64,000 bases of DNA. Origin: Celeribacter sp. PS-C1. GTDB taxonomy: Bacteria > Pseudomonadota > Alphaproteobacteria > Rhodobacterales > Rhodobacteraceae. This document shows, one piece after another, positions 27,337 to 36,821 of the stretch; position 1 is the first letter of the stretch; each line of letters begins with the position of its first letter. The notes beneath the pieces are model-generated. The model did no database searches. It was given only the letters and a program-made list of their open reading frames with translations, and was not told the DNA's origin. The stretch covers positions 186,001 through 250,000 of the forward strand of contig NZ_JAHXRW010000003.1 of the NCBI RefSeq assembly GCF_019429625.1. Direction: 5' to 3'. The position numbers and the translations under genes are program-made.

Positions 27337-28478
27337 GCCTTCGCAATCCCATCCAAGACAGCCTTTGCGGCCCGCAGACCCGGCGGCTCCTCACCACGAC
27401 CCAGACGCTCCATCGTCAGAGCAAGGGCTGCGTGTTGTTCGGCGCCGGTGTTCAAAACATGGGCCAGACTGGCCGCGATCTTCTGCGGGACACATTCGGC
27501 GGCCAGAAATTCCGGCACGACGCGGGTTTCTGACACAAGGTTCACCAAAGTCACCGTGTCGATCAACAGCTTGCGTTTGACGATCTGTTCAGTGAGCCAA
27601 GCCATCCGATACGCCACCACCATCGGCGTGTCGTTCGCCGCGAGTTCCAGAGAGACAGTTCCCGAAGCCGCCAGCGCCACATCGGCAGCGCGGAAGGCGG
27701 CGGCTTTGCCCGCTTTGTCAGTCGCTTCAATCAGGATCGGCGAGACCGGCCAATCGCGTGTCACCTCGCGCACCAGAGGCTCGACATTCTGCGCCATGGG
27801 CAAGACGTAACGCGCCTCCGGGTGATGCTCTGCGAAATGCCCAAGCGTCTCACCAAAGATCGGTGCCAGACGCGTCACCTCGCCCCGGCGCGAGCCCGGC
27901 AGGACCAGCATCAGGGGAGCATCGCCAATGTCATGCGCCGCGCGAAATGCTGCGACTTCTGCGTCGGAGGCAACATCTTCGGTCACCACCGGATGGCCGA
28001 CGAAATCGCATCTGAGGCCCTCTTTTTCAAAGTAAGGCGGCTCAAACGGAAACAACGCCAGCACCTGATCCACCCGCTTTGCGAGCTTGGCCGCACGTTC
28101 GGGGCGCCAGGCCCAGACCGTCGGCGCGACATAGTGGCAAATACGGATGTCACTCTGCGCTTTGACAATATCCGCCACGCGCAGACAGAAATCCGGACTA
28201 TCGATGGTCAAAACCACATCGGGCCGCCAGTCGAGAATGGCTTCCGCCACTTCGCGAATGCGGCGTTTGAGGTGGAAATATTTCGGCAGGATTTCCGCGA
28301 TGCCCATGAGCGACAGTTCGGACATCGGGAATTGCGAGGTAAGCCCCTGCTCCGCCATGGCAGTGCCGCCGACGCCGCGAAACTCGACAGCCGTCAGGGC
28401 TTTGAGCCCAGCCATCGCCGCCCCGCCCAGACGGTCACCAGAAGGTTCGCCCGCGATAACAAAGACCTTGAGGCTCAT
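27333..28478 (-). CDS. lpxB: Lipid-A-disaccharide synthase
   Basis: A 381-residue peripheral inner-membrane glycosyltransferase that joins UDP-2,3-diacylglucosamine with lipid X. The N-terminal VFVIAGEPSGDRLGGA is the family signature, with FRGVGGTAM, DSPDFCLRVA, HYVAPTVWAWRPERA and GSRRGEV following. It overlaps lpxI by four bases (ATGA) and is the last lipid A gene of the block. Confidence 0.96.
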   Translation of the reverse strand: MSLKVFVIAGEPSGDRLGGAAMAGLKALTAVEFRGVGGTAMAEQGLTSQFPMSELSLMGIAEILPKYFHLKRRIREVAEAILDWRPDVVLTIDSPDFCLRVADIVKAQSDIRICHYVAPTVWAWRPERAAKLAKRVDQVLALFPFEPPYFEKEGLRCDFVGHPVVTEDVASDAEVAAFRAAHDIGDAPLMLVLPGSRRGEVTRLAPIFGETLGHFAEHHPEARYVLPMAQNVEPLVREVTRDWPVSPILIEATDKAGKAAAFRAADVALAASGTVSLELAANDTPMVVAYRMAWLTEQIVKRKLLIDTVTLVNLVSETRVVPEFLAAECVPQKIAASLAHVLNTGAEQHAALALTMERLGRGEEPPGLRAAKAVLDGIAKA

Positions 28479-29257
28479 TGCGCTTTCAGGAACAAACCTG
28501 CCTCCTTGATGCGCGCCTCGATGCTCTTGCGATCCAGCACGATCACCTCGCCGGCCGGGATCACCAGACCGCCAAGCCCCGCGGTGATCACCGCCTCTAC
28601 AGTGGCCATGCCGATGGTCGGCACGTCGATGCGCATGTCTTGTCCGGGTTTAGGGGCTTTCACGAAGACACCCTTGGCACGGCGCAGACGTTCGGGTGTG
28701 TCCGCCACGAAGGACAGCATCGCATCCGTGCCCTGAAGTGTTTCAATGCCCAGAACCTGACCGCCCGCACAAACCGCGCCTTGGCCCACATCCAGCGGCC
28801 CCAAAGCATCCAGCACAGCTTGCGCACGCGCGGCATCGTCCAAATCTTCGCGCGTCGGCTTTCGGCCCCAAAGCGTGCCGGGCGCCAGCACCAGATCGGG
28901 GCGGATTTCGGTGGCCCCGCGAATGAGAAAGCCCTGATCCTCGAAGAGGGACAGGACCTCACGAAGCAACCCGTCATCCCCCTTTTTCAAGGCCATCGCG
29001 AGGCGCAGCGCATGGCGGTCCATCAGCACGGGGTTCACTTTCGGGCGGCTCATCGCGCCTGCAAAAGTGACCGCGCCCACGTCGTGGGATTTGAGTTCTT
29101 TGAACAGCCGCCCGAGCTTCTCAATCCGTGCGGAGATATGCTTTAGCCCCGAAGGCACCGGCGTGTCGTCAAAGGTGACATAGAAAGGATCAGGCAGCGC
29201 CTCCGCCAAAAGCCGGGGCAGCGCGCCCGATCCGGCGATGATCGCGGTCCGGGTCAT
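28475..29257 (-). CDS. lpxI: UDP-2,3-diacylglucosamine pyrophosphatase LpxI
   Basis: A 260-residue protein of the LpxI family, which replaces LpxH in alphaproteobacteria and hydrolyses the pyrophosphate of UDP-2,3-diacylglucosamine to give lipid X. Conserved parts are IIAGSGALPRLLAEAL, VTFAGAMSRPKV, KKGDDGLLREV and DVPTIGMATVEAV. It lies between lpxA and lpxB with a four-base overlap to lpxB, which supports the assignment. Confidence 0.95.
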   Translation of the reverse strand: MTRTAIIAGSGALPRLLAEALPDPFYVTFDDTPVPSGLKHISARIEKLGRLFKELKSHDVGAVTFAGAMSRPKVNPVLMDRHALRLAMALKKGDDGLLREVLSLFEDQGFLIRGATEIRPDLVLAPGTLWGRKPTREDLDDAARAQAVLDALGPLDVGQGAVCAGGQVLGIETLQGTDAMLSFVADTPERLRRAKGVFVKAPKPGQDMRIDVPTIGMATVEAVITAGLGGLVIPAGEVIVLDRKSIEARIKEAGLFLKAQ

Positions 29258-29261
29258 GGCG

Positions 29262-30074
29262 CTATTTCGGCGTCAGGAAGCCGCGGTCGCTGTCGCCCAT
29301 AACGAAATCGACCATGCGGGCGACATAATCGCTGTTGAAATCGTCTTTGAGGCGCTCGGCGCGATCTTTGAAGGCACCTTCACCCTGTTTCAGCATCTGG
29401 AAGGCAGCGCGCAGTTGGTTGATGTCGTCGCGCGCCACGCCCTTGCGTTTGAGACCCACAAGGTTGAGACCATCAAGCTCGGCGCGCGGTCCCTGCACCA
29501 GCGCATGCGGCAGCACATCATTCGTGACCATGGACAAAGCGCCCACGATAGCGCCCTGCCCGATCCGCACCCATTGGTGGATGCCCGACAGCCCGCCGAT
29601 GATCACGTCGTCTTCGATGTGACAATGGCCCGCGACCGCCACGGAGTTAACCAAAATCACGCGGTCGCCGATCTGCGCATCATGCGCCACGTGGCAGGAC
29701 GACATAAAGAGGCCGTCATCGCCCACGCGCGTCACCCCGCCGCCACCTTCGGTACCGGTGTTCATGGTAACGTACTCGCGAATGCGGTTGCGCTTGCCGA
29801 TGATCAGCTTGGTCTCTTCGCCCTTGAACTTGAGATCCTGCGGAATCTCCCCGATGGAGGCGAATTGGAACACCATGGTGTCCTCTCCAATCTCCGTGTC
29901 GCCAGTGACGACGACATGCGATTTGAGCGTCACGCGATCGCGCAGCCGCACTTTCGGACCGACAAGGCAGAACGGACCGATCTCGCAGCCCGCGCCAATC
30001 ACGGCGCCCTCTTCGATCACCGCAGAGGGGTGAATTTTAGCGCTCGGGTCGATCATGCTTGCGGGCGTGCTCAT
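29262..30074 (-). CDS. lpxA: Acyl-ACP-UDP-N-acetylglucosamine O-acyltransferase
   Basis: A 270-residue left-handed beta-helix enzyme for the first step of lipid A synthesis. Hexapeptide repeats run from IDPSAKIHPSAVIEEGAVI to about residue 190; the catalytic histidine lies in CHVAHDAQIGDRV. The C-terminal helical part starts at GLKRKGV. The start at 30074 follows GAGGAA. It sits between fabZ and lpxI. Confidence 0.96.
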   Translation of the reverse strand: MSTPASMIDPSAKIHPSAVIEEGAVIGAGCEIGPFCLVGPKVRLRDRVTLKSHVVVTGDTEIGEDTMVFQFASIGEIPQDLKFKGEETKLIIGKRNRIREYVTMNTGTEGGGGVTRVGDDGLFMSSCHVAHDAQIGDRVILVNSVAVAGHCHIEDDVIIGGLSGIHQWVRIGQGAIVGALSMVTNDVLPHALVQGPRAELDGLNLVGLKRKGVARDDINQLRAAFQMLKQGEGAFKDRAERLKDDFNSDYVARMVDFVMGDSDRGFLTPK

Positions 30075-30098
30075 AGGGTGTTCCTCAGGAAACAAGTC

Positions 30099-30566
30099 TC
30101 AGGATTTCGGCGTCAAATCCATCATCGCGGTGAATTCGGCCTGACAGGCCAGTTCGCCATCAACCTCGGCACGGCCATCAAATTTCCAGACCTTGCCGCC
30201 GCCGCGCTTCACCGTGACATGCATTTTGAGCTGGTCGCCCGGCACCACTTTGCGGCGGAATTTCACACCGTCGATGTTCATGAAATAGACGTTGAATTCC
30301 TTGTCCGCCAAGTCCATGTGGACGCCGACCATCACAGCCGCCGTCTGCGCCATCGCTTCGACGATGGTCACGCCGGGCATCACCGGCTCCCCGGGGAAGT
30401 GACCCTGAAAATGCGGCTCATTGAAGGTCACATTCTTAATCCCGGTGCAGCTTTCGGGGCAGACGATGTCCACCACGCGGTCCACCAAGAGGAATGGATA
30501 GCGATGCGGCAGAATGCGCTGGATCAGATCGATGTCGGCGATGGTGGGTTTGGTGGTCTCGGTCAT
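30099..30566 (-). CDS. fabZ: 3-hydroxyacyl-ACP dehydratase FabZ
   Basis: A 155-residue hot-dog fold enzyme that dehydrates 3-hydroxyacyl-ACP and competes with LpxA and LpxD for that substrate. Landmarks are [17 protein letters not shown] and [19 protein letters not shown], with the catalytic His and Glu. The ATG at 30566 follows AGGGACA. Next to lpxA, as in most Gram-negative bacteria. Confidence 0.95.
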   Translation of the reverse strand: MTETTKPTIADIDLIQRILPHRYPFLLVDRVVDIVCPESCTGIKNVTFNEPHFQGHFPGEPVMPGVTIVEAMAQTAAVMVGVHMDLADKEFNVYFMNIDGVKFRRKVVPGDQLKMHVTVKRGGGKVWKFDGRAEVDGELACQAEFTAMMDLTPKS

Positions 30567-30729
30567 ATCTTGTCCCTGGGCCTTTATGGTCTTCTTTGTT
30601 GTGGGCCGCTGGGGTGTATGACCCATGCGATCCAGTGCCCCCGCGTGACGATCGGGGCGCAAAATTTCTGGCCACCTTCCTATCAACCGCCGCCCGAGCT
30701 GACAAGCATCGCAATGGCTGCCACTCCCG

Positions 30730-31383
30730 TCACTCTTGCGCCGGAGGCACCGCTGTCGCGCCCTCTTCGGGTTCGCGCGTCTGGTCGGAGGCTGCGGCCT
30801 CTGACGACTGTTCATCTAGCTTTTCAATCGCAATCCGCGAGATGTCGATGGCACCATTCATCAGATAGACTTGGTTCCGCTCAAACACCACAACCGCGCC
30901 GAGATCGCGGGCGATCTCGGCCAGCACCGTGTTCATCTGCTGTTCGATCTCAGCCAGACCGTCATCGTATAGCTTCTGAATTTCGAGAGCTTTCTCATCC
31001 TGACTTTGCCGAACAGCCGTCACTTTTTCGTCAAAGGCCTGCGCGCGGGCCTGAAACGTAGCCGTATCCATCGTGGGTTTCGCGTCGGAAATCTCTTGCT
31101 CTTCGGTTTCTAGATCGGCGTAGATTTTTTCGTTCTCCGCCAAAAGCGCCGCGCGAGCGTCAGCGACCTGTGCCTCAAGCGCGGCACCGATCTCGCTCTG
31201 ATCCAGAACACGGGCACGATCAAACACCAACACGGGAAACACCAGCCGTCCGCCCGCGCCGCGTTGTTCACTCTGCGCTGCGGTTACCGACCCGGCAGTT
31301 GGCGCAGTCCCTTCCTGAGCAAACAGGCCTGTCGCACAGAGTGAGAACAGGCCTGCCATACAAATTGGACGCAAAAGCGACAT
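30730..31383 (-). CDS. OmpH/Skp-like periplasmic chaperone
   Basis: A 217-residue exported protein. The signal peptide is [20 protein letters not shown], cut after LFA. After a Gly/Ala-rich linker it has [14 protein letters not shown] and a long coiled-coil hairpin (about residues 70-150), then the strand [18 protein letters not shown], as in the Skp/OmpH family that holds unfolded outer-membrane proteins. Directly downstream of bamA (one-base gap), as expected. Confidence 0.88.
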   Translation of the reverse strand: MSLLRPICMAGLFSLCATGLFAQEGTAPTAGSVTAAQSEQRGAGGRLVFPVLVFDRARVLDQSEIGAALEAQVADARAALLAENEKIYADLETEEQEISDAKPTMDTATFQARAQAFDEKVTAVRQSQDEKALEIQKLYDDGLAEIEQQMNTVLAEIARDLGAVVVFERNQVYLMNGAIDISRIAIEKLDEQSSEAAASDQTREPEEGATAVPPAQE

Positions 31384-31384
31384 C

Positions 31385-33739
31385 TTAGAAGCTCGACGAA
31401 ATGGTCAGATCGAAGCTCTGTTCCTTGTCGTAGTCTTCCTTGTCGAGCGCTTTGGTGAAGTTAAAACGCAGCGGTCCGAGTGGCGTCGTCCAGAAGAGGG
31501 AAGCCCCGATCACGGAGCGCCAGTTCGGATCGTCGGAACCTGCGATAATATCCGTCGCATCATCGAGCCCCCAAACCGAGCCATAGTCAAAGAAGACACC
31601 ACCGGAGAGGCCGTATTCCTCGGGCAGACCCAGCGGGAAGTTCGCTTCGAGACGCGCGACAGCGTACATATTGCCGCCGAGCGCTACATCATTGTTGGTG
31701 GAACGCGGCCCGATCCCACCAGGCTCAAAGCCACGCATAATCGAGGTGGTGTTAAAGTAGCGGTCCGAGATGCGGCTGTCGCCATCGGCCTCAATCATCC
31801 CACCTTCGACGGTGGCACGCAGCGTGACCTCTTCGTTCCAGACTTTCATCTCACCGGTCACTTCGGCGGAGGTCTTGATATACTCGTTGTCCCCGCCAAT
31901 CAGCCCGGCGAAATCTTGACCGAACTTGAACAGCATGCCCGCATTCGGGTTCAATCCACTGCGACGCGTGTCGTAGCTGTAGGAATAGCCCAGCGAGTGG
32001 GTCGCAAAGCGCCCGTCGTCGATGTCGTTCTGGACTTGCACCGGGTAGGTATAGCCCCCGTCGATATAATCGCTATCCTCGACGATTTCCGCAAGTTCGC
32101 CACGATAGTTGATCGTCAGCGCTCCGTTTTCGGACACGGGGAAAGTCAGGCGCGGCGAAATATAGGCGCGACGCAGCCCATGTTCCGCATAGGACGGTTG
32201 TGAGGCCCCAAGACCGGCGCTCAGGCCGAAGGCGACATCGCGGCCAAGGAAAGCCGGCTCTACGAAGTTGAAAGACAGGCTGCCGTCTTCAACGTCCGTC
32301 GTCAGGCTGAACGACAAACGCTGGCCACGGCCCAAGAAATTGGACTCGCTGAAGGAGGCAATCAGGTTGATGCCTTCCGAGACGGAATAGTTACCACCGA
32401 AAGAGAACGAGCCCGTCGGTTTCTCCGTGACGTTCACATCAACGATCATCTGGTCTTCTGCAGAGCCCTGACGCGTGTTCACATCAGCGTTCGAGAAGAA
32501 GCCGAGCGCGCGAATGCGGTCAGCCGCAGCGCGGATTTCGCGCGGGTTGAACGGGTCGCCCTCGACGGTTTTGAATTTCTGACGCACCACTCGGTCAAGC
32601 GTCGTGGCGTTGCCTTCGATGTCGATGCGCTCGACAAAGACCCGCGGCCCGCGCTCCAGCACAAATTCCACGTCAAGCGTCTGGGTGCGCTCGTTACGCG
32701 TCACGCGCGGCTCGGCCCGCAAAAAGTCGATGCCTTTTTTCAAAGCCAGTGTTTCAAGCCGGTCGATCATGTTGTCCACGGCCAGCGGCGAATAAGTCTG
32801 CCCCGCGCGGATTTTATTGACCTTCGCAAACTCTGCGGCGTCGACACCCGCCATCTCGGAGGAGACGGTGATGTTGCCGAATTCATATTTCTGGCCTTCA
32901 CGCACGTTGAAGGTCAGGAAGTAAGCGTTGCGCTCGCGCGAAAACTCGGCAGCGACGTTCAGCACCTGAAAATCGATATAACCGCGAGACGTGTAGAAAT
33001 CCGTCAGAACGCGTTTGTCGAATTGGATGCGATCCTCAGTGTAGGTGTCGCGCCCGATGATGAAACGCAACGCCCCCGCCTGTTTGGTCTCAAGCACCCG
33101 ACGCAGACGCGAGTCGGAATATTGACGGTTGCCAACAAAGCTCAAACGCTCGATCTCGACGCCTTTGCCTTCGGTCACTTCAAACACGACATCCACACGG
33201 TTGTTGGATCGGCGAATGATTTTCGGCGTCACGGTCGCGACGAGCTGGCCTTTGCTCTCGTAAATCTCGGTCAGCGTGGCAGCGTCAGCCTCAGCATCAG
33301 AGGGCGAGTACACCTGACGCACCTTCGTCGTCAGCGCTGGCATCAGCGCGTCATCGCTGACCTTGCGGTTGCCTTCAATCGAAATGCGCGACACGACCGG
33401 GAATTCGGAAACCTTGATCACCAGCGTGTTGCCACGTGGAGTAAATTCGACCGTCTCAAACAACCCGGTGGCCAAGACCTTTTGATAAGCGTCGTTCAAC
33501 TCACCGCCGGAGACAGTTTGACCACGGCTGATTCCCGCGTAGGACAGGATATTGCCCGCCGAGATCCGCTGAGCGCCCTCAACCACCACATTGCTGAAGG
33601 TGAAGGACTGTGCCTCGGCTGGCGTCGGAAACGCGGTGTAAGAGACGGATGTGACTGCGAAAGCCGCAAAAGACAGCGCAAAGGCACGTGCTACAAGACG
33701 TGATTTCACGCGGATCGAACGATGTTTCATTGGCAACAT
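31385..33739 (-). CDS. bamA: Outer-membrane protein assembly factor BamA
   Basis: A 784-residue Omp85 protein with a signal peptide ending in PAEAQ, five POTRA domains (starting FTFSNVVVEGAQRI, with repeats such as VSRISIEGNRKV and IERLSFVGNRQYSDS), and a C-terminal barrel from about residue 420. Barrel landmarks are FSFGGNYSVSEG, ESNFLGRGQ, MRGFEPGGIGPR (loop 6, the RGF motif) and the end FDLTISSSF. The start at 33739 is preceded by GAGAAAG; the frame is open further upstream. Confidence 0.96.
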   Translation of the reverse strand: MLPMKHRSIRVKSRLVARAFALSFAAFAVTSVSYTAFPTPAEAQSFTFSNVVVEGAQRISAGNILSYAGISRGQTVSGGELNDAYQKVLATGLFETVEFTPRGNTLVIKVSEFPVVSRISIEGNRKVSDDALMPALTTKVRQVYSPSDAEADAATLTEIYESKGQLVATVTPKIIRRSNNRVDVVFEVTEGKGVEIERLSFVGNRQYSDSRLRRVLETKQAGALRFIIGRDTYTEDRIQFDKRVLTDFYTSRGYIDFQVLNVAAEFSRERNAYFLTFNVREGQKYEFGNITVSSEMAGVDAAEFAKVNKIRAGQTYSPLAVDNMIDRLETLALKKGIDFLRAEPRVTRNERTQTLDVEFVLERGPRVFVERIDIEGNATTLDRVVRQKFKTVEGDPFNPREIRAAADRIRALGFFSNADVNTRQGSAEDQMIVDVNVTEKPTGSFSFGGNYSVSEGINLIASFSESNFLGRGQRLSFSLTTDVEDGSLSFNFVEPAFLGRDVAFGLSAGLGASQPSYAEHGLRRAYISPRLTFPVSENGALTINYRGELAEIVEDSDYIDGGYTYPVQVQNDIDDGRFATHSLGYSYSYDTRRSGLNPNAGMLFKFGQDFAGLIGGDNEYIKTSAEVTGEMKVWNEEVTLRATVEGGMIEADGDSRISDRYFNTTSIMRGFEPGGIGPRSTNNDVALGGNMYAVARLEANFPLGLPEEYGLSGGVFFDYGSVWGLDDATDIIAGSDDPNWRSVIGASLFWTTPLGPLRFNFTKALDKEDYDKEQSFDLTISSSF

Positions 33740-33977
33740 GACAGCTTTCTCGATATTCCCCACAACTTTTAAGCTGAGTAACGACAATACCGCCTCTTGT
33801 CAAAAGCGATCCGACATAAAAACAGCCTTTAGACACAGCATAAGGGCCTTCGCCGAAAGCGAAAGCCCTACTTGTAGCGTGTGAGACGATTTTAGCGGTT
33901 TTCCGCCCTCTGCGCTTTTTGGGGTCAAGTTCACCGGTCAAAAGGCGCGCGCGGCAGGAAAAGGTGACGACTGTCTC

Positions 33978-34109
33978 TTACAGGAAAAGCTGTCCGAAAA
34001 AGGATCCAGCCACCAGCGCGACAATGATGGTCGCCGCATAGAGCAGACGATCCCAGTTGAGATCAGCCAGTTGGGACAGGCTTTGGTATCCAGCACGGAT
34101 TGCGGTCAT
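33978..34109 (-). CDS. 43-residue single-pass membrane protein
   Basis: The frame begins MTAIRAGYQSLSQLADLNWD, followed by a hydrophobic helix (LLYAATIIVALVAGSFFG) and QLFL at the end. AGGAG lies ten bases before the ATG. It sits between rseP and bamA. I do not recognise a named family. The conserved position in an envelope operon makes a role in the membrane likely, but that is inference. It was too short for standard ORF thresholds. Confidence 0.6.
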   Translation of the reverse strand: MTAIRAGYQSLSQLADLNWDRLLYAATIIVALVAGSFFGQLFL

Positions 34110-34270
34110 CTCGAGGCTCTCCTCACATAGACATCTTCGAAAGGCCCCATCAGGACCTGTAATTCTGTGTCAGGAAATACCGAGAGATTGTGGCGAGATT
34201 TGGACAAAGGCACCAAACCCCTCGAAAAACTGCATCTTAGTGAGAAACAATCACCGCAAAATGCGATGGA

Positions 34271-35629
34271 TTATTTACAGAACAGATCCGATCCCAGCCC
34301 CAGCACCATAAAGCCCAAGATTACCGCAAGACCGATGGTCATCATGACATTCACCGCCCGATCCGGCAGTGGTTTGCCGCGCACGGCTTCATAGGCGTAG
34401 AACACCAGATGTCCGCCATCCAGAACCGGAATCGGGAAAAGGTTCATAAGGCCAATCGCGGTGGACAGAAGCGCCACGGTGGACAGGAAACTCGACACCC
34501 CATCTGAGGCAGAGGTCGACACCACCTCCGCAATCCCAACGGGGCCAGAAAGGTTACAGGCCGAAATCGCGCCGGTGATCATATGCGCCATGCCGGACAG
34601 CGACATGGTGATGATCTGCCACACGCCCTGAATGCCAGCCAACAGCGCTTCGCCAAGCCCAACGGGTTCGGTCCCCACAGAGAACAACAACCCGCCGGTG
34701 ATCCCGATCAACCAGCGCGTCTCAAAGCCGCCGCCCTCGGCTGGAAGGTCGCGGCGGCGCGGCTCAAGTGTGGTCTCAAAGGTCTCGCCACCCTCCGCGG
34801 AGGTGTCGCCGTTCGGGCGCCAGACGGTCAGCGTCATCGGCGCACCATCATGGCTGGTGACATACTCCTGCAGCCCCCAAAAGGTCTCAATCGGCGTGCC
34901 GTCGATCTGAGTGATCACGTCACCGGTTTTGATCCCTGCATCCCGCGCGGCCGATTTCGGGGACACGCCCGCGACGATCACCGGATAGGGATAGGGACCG
35001 GTGACGGTCAGGTTCTGCCCGTCGCGATCCACGGTGTAGGAGACGGCCCCTTCACGCGGCAGTTCTTGCAAAAAGCCCAAAAGTGCGCCTGGTTCCGGCA
35101 CCTCTTGGCCCGCGATCGCTTTGATCTCGTCGCCAGGCATCAGGCCGATTTCATAAGGCACAGGCGCGATCTCATCGACCACCAAGGTTTCCGCAGCCTT
35201 GCCCGCGATCAAGACAAAGATGGTGAAAACGATGAAAGAAAACACGAAATTGAAGATCGGACCGGCGGCCACCGTCGCGGTCCGCGCCCACAAAGGCGCG
35301 CCCGGCATGGTGTGGCGGGCCTCTTCCGGGCTCATGCCCTCGACCGCATGGGCATCGGGCGCCGACGCCGCGTTGGCGTCACCTGCGAATTTCACGTAGC
35401 CCCCGAAAGGCAGCGCCGCAATCTGCCAGACCGTGCCTCGTTTGTCGGTCCGCTGCCACAGAGGTTTGCCGAAGCCCAAAGAGAAAACATCCGCCCGGAT
35501 GCCCGACCAGCGCCCAACGATGTAATGGCCATATTCATGCACAGTGACGATGATCGACAGGGCGACAATGAAAAACACCAGCGTGAAAGCGGTGCCACCA
35601 AGACTGCTGAGAAGGCTGGTCACATCCAT
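34271..35629 (-). CDS. rseP: Site-2 zinc protease RseP/MmpA
   Basis: A 452-residue intramembrane metalloprotease. The zinc motif HEYGH is at residues 31-35 in the first helix. A PDZ domain contains GVSPKSAARDAGIKTGDV. The third zinc ligand is in LFPIPVLDGGHLV near the C-terminus. In Caulobacter, MmpA cleaves PodJ; in enterobacteria RseP cleaves RseA and signal peptide remnants. GGAAG precedes the ATG. It lies downstream of dxr with a 12-base gap. Confidence 0.96.
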   Translation of the reverse strand: MDVTSLLSSLGGTAFTLVFFIVALSIIVTVHEYGHYIVGRWSGIRADVFSLGFGKPLWQRTDKRGTVWQIAALPFGGYVKFAGDANAASAPDAHAVEGMSPEEARHTMPGAPLWARTATVAAGPIFNFVFSFIVFTIFVLIAGKAAETLVVDEIAPVPYEIGLMPGDEIKAIAGQEVPEPGALLGFLQELPREGAVSYTVDRDGQNLTVTGPYPYPVIVAGVSPKSAARDAGIKTGDVITQIDGTPIETFWGLQEYVTSHDGAPMTLTVWRPNGDTSAEGGETFETTLEPRRRDLPAEGGGFETRWLIGITGGLLFSVGTEPVGLGEALLAGIQGVWQIITMSLSGMAHMITGAISACNLSGPVGIAEVVSTSASDGVSSFLSTVALLSTAIGLMNLFPIPVLDGGHLVFYAYEAVRGKPLPDRAVNVMMTIGLAVILGFMVLGLGSDLFCK

Positions 35630-35641
35630 TCGGGGTCTTCC

Positions 35642-36814
35642 TTATTGATTTGAGCTCGGTTGCAACGCAAGAACACGCGCCCGCGCCTCTTTATCGGCTG
35701 CGAGCACCGTGTCCAAGCTCATGTTGGTCTTGGGCTGGCTCACATCCGCTGACATCTGGTTGAGCACCTCTTCGGTGAGGCGCGCCATGTCGAGAAATCC
35801 GATCTTTTGGGCGATGAAAAGGTCCAACGCGGCCTCTTTCGCGGCATTGAACACCGCTCCGGCCAGACCGCCCATCTCCATCACCTCGCGCGCAAGTCGC
35901 AAGGGCGGGAAACGGGTCTCGTCAGGGGCTTCAAAACAGAGCTGGCCGACTTTGGCCAAATCCAACCGTTCCACCGGCAAGTCTCGCCGCTCCGGCCAGT
36001 GCAGCGCATAGCCGATGGCGTGACGCATGTCGGGCGCACCGAGATGGGCCATTAAGGCCCCATCGCGAAAGCCCACGAGGGCGTGGACGAAGGAACCCGG
36101 GTGGACCAGCACCTCGATCTGATCGGGTGTGAACCCGAAATATTCCTTGGTCTCAATGATTTCCAACGCCTTGTTGAACATCGAGGCGCTGTCGATTGTG
36201 ATCCGCTGGCCCATATCCCAAGACGGATGCTTGCAGGCCTGCGCCAGCGTCGCGCCTTCCAGTTGCTCCAGAGACCAGTCGCGGAACGGCCCGCCCGAAG
36301 CGGTGATGATGACACGCTCGACCTCTGATTGATCCTCGCCCACGAGGCCTTGGAAGACGGCGGAATGTTCGCTGTCGACGGGCAAAACCCGTGCGCCGTG
36401 GCTCTGAGCGGATCGCATCAAAAGCGGCCCGGCAGTGACGAGGCTTTCCTTGTTCGCCAGCGCCAGCGTGGTGCCGTGGCGCAGCGCATGAAGGCCCGGC
36501 GCAAGACCGGCCGAGCCAACGATGGCGGACATGATCCAATCCGCCTCGCGATCCGCCGCCTCGATCAGCGCATGTTCGCCCGCTGCCGCCTGAATGCCAG
36601 TGCCGGACAGCGCGGCCTTGAGGTCCGCCAGTCGGTTTTCATAGGCGGTAACCGCCACTTTCGCGCCGAGATCAATCGCGTCTTTCGCAAGCAGGTCGAT
36701 ATTGCCGCCGCCCGTCAGTGCGATCACGTCATAGGCCTCGCGGTCACGTCGGATCAGATCGATGGTCGATTGCCCGATGGAGCCCGTCGACCCGAAAATG
36801 GAAATGCGTCGCAT
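35642..36814 (-). CDS. dxr: 1-deoxy-D-xylulose-5-phosphate reductoisomerase
   Basis: A 390-residue NADPH-dependent enzyme that commits to isoprenoid synthesis by the MEP pathway. Landmarks are IFGSTGSIGQSTIDLIR (NADPH fold), ALANKESLVTAG, PVDSEHSAVFQ and TASGGPFRDW, HPSWDMGQRITIDSASMFNKALE. The product line feeds the undecaprenyl chain made by UppS in the same cluster. Confidence 0.97.
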   Translation of the reverse strand: MRRISIFGSTGSIGQSTIDLIRRDREAYDVIALTGGGNIDLLAKDAIDLGAKVAVTAYENRLADLKAALSGTGIQAAAGEHALIEAADREADWIMSAIVGSAGLAPGLHALRHGTTLALANKESLVTAGPLLMRSAQSHGARVLPVDSEHSAVFQGLVGEDQSEVERVIITASGGPFRDWSLEQLEGATLAQACKHPSWDMGQRITIDSASMFNKALEIIETKEYFGFTPDQIEVLVHPGSFVHALVGFRDGALMAHLGAPDMRHAIGYALHWPERRDLPVERLDLAKVGQLCFEAPDETRFPPLRLAREVMEMGGLAGAVFNAAKEAALDLFIAQKIGFLDMARLTEEVLNQMSADVSQPKTNMSLDTVLAADKEARARVLALQPSSNQ

Positions 36815-36821
36815 ACCTGCC

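Noticed and set aside
29238-31061. 607-codon plus-strand frame opposite lpxA, fabZ and ompH
   Set aside because: It runs across several well-identified minus-strand genes and their junctions; antisense shadow.
33844-33870. Imperfect hairpin between the 43-residue protein gene and bamA as terminator
   Set aside because: The stem has a mismatch and only a short T-containing tail; left uncalled.
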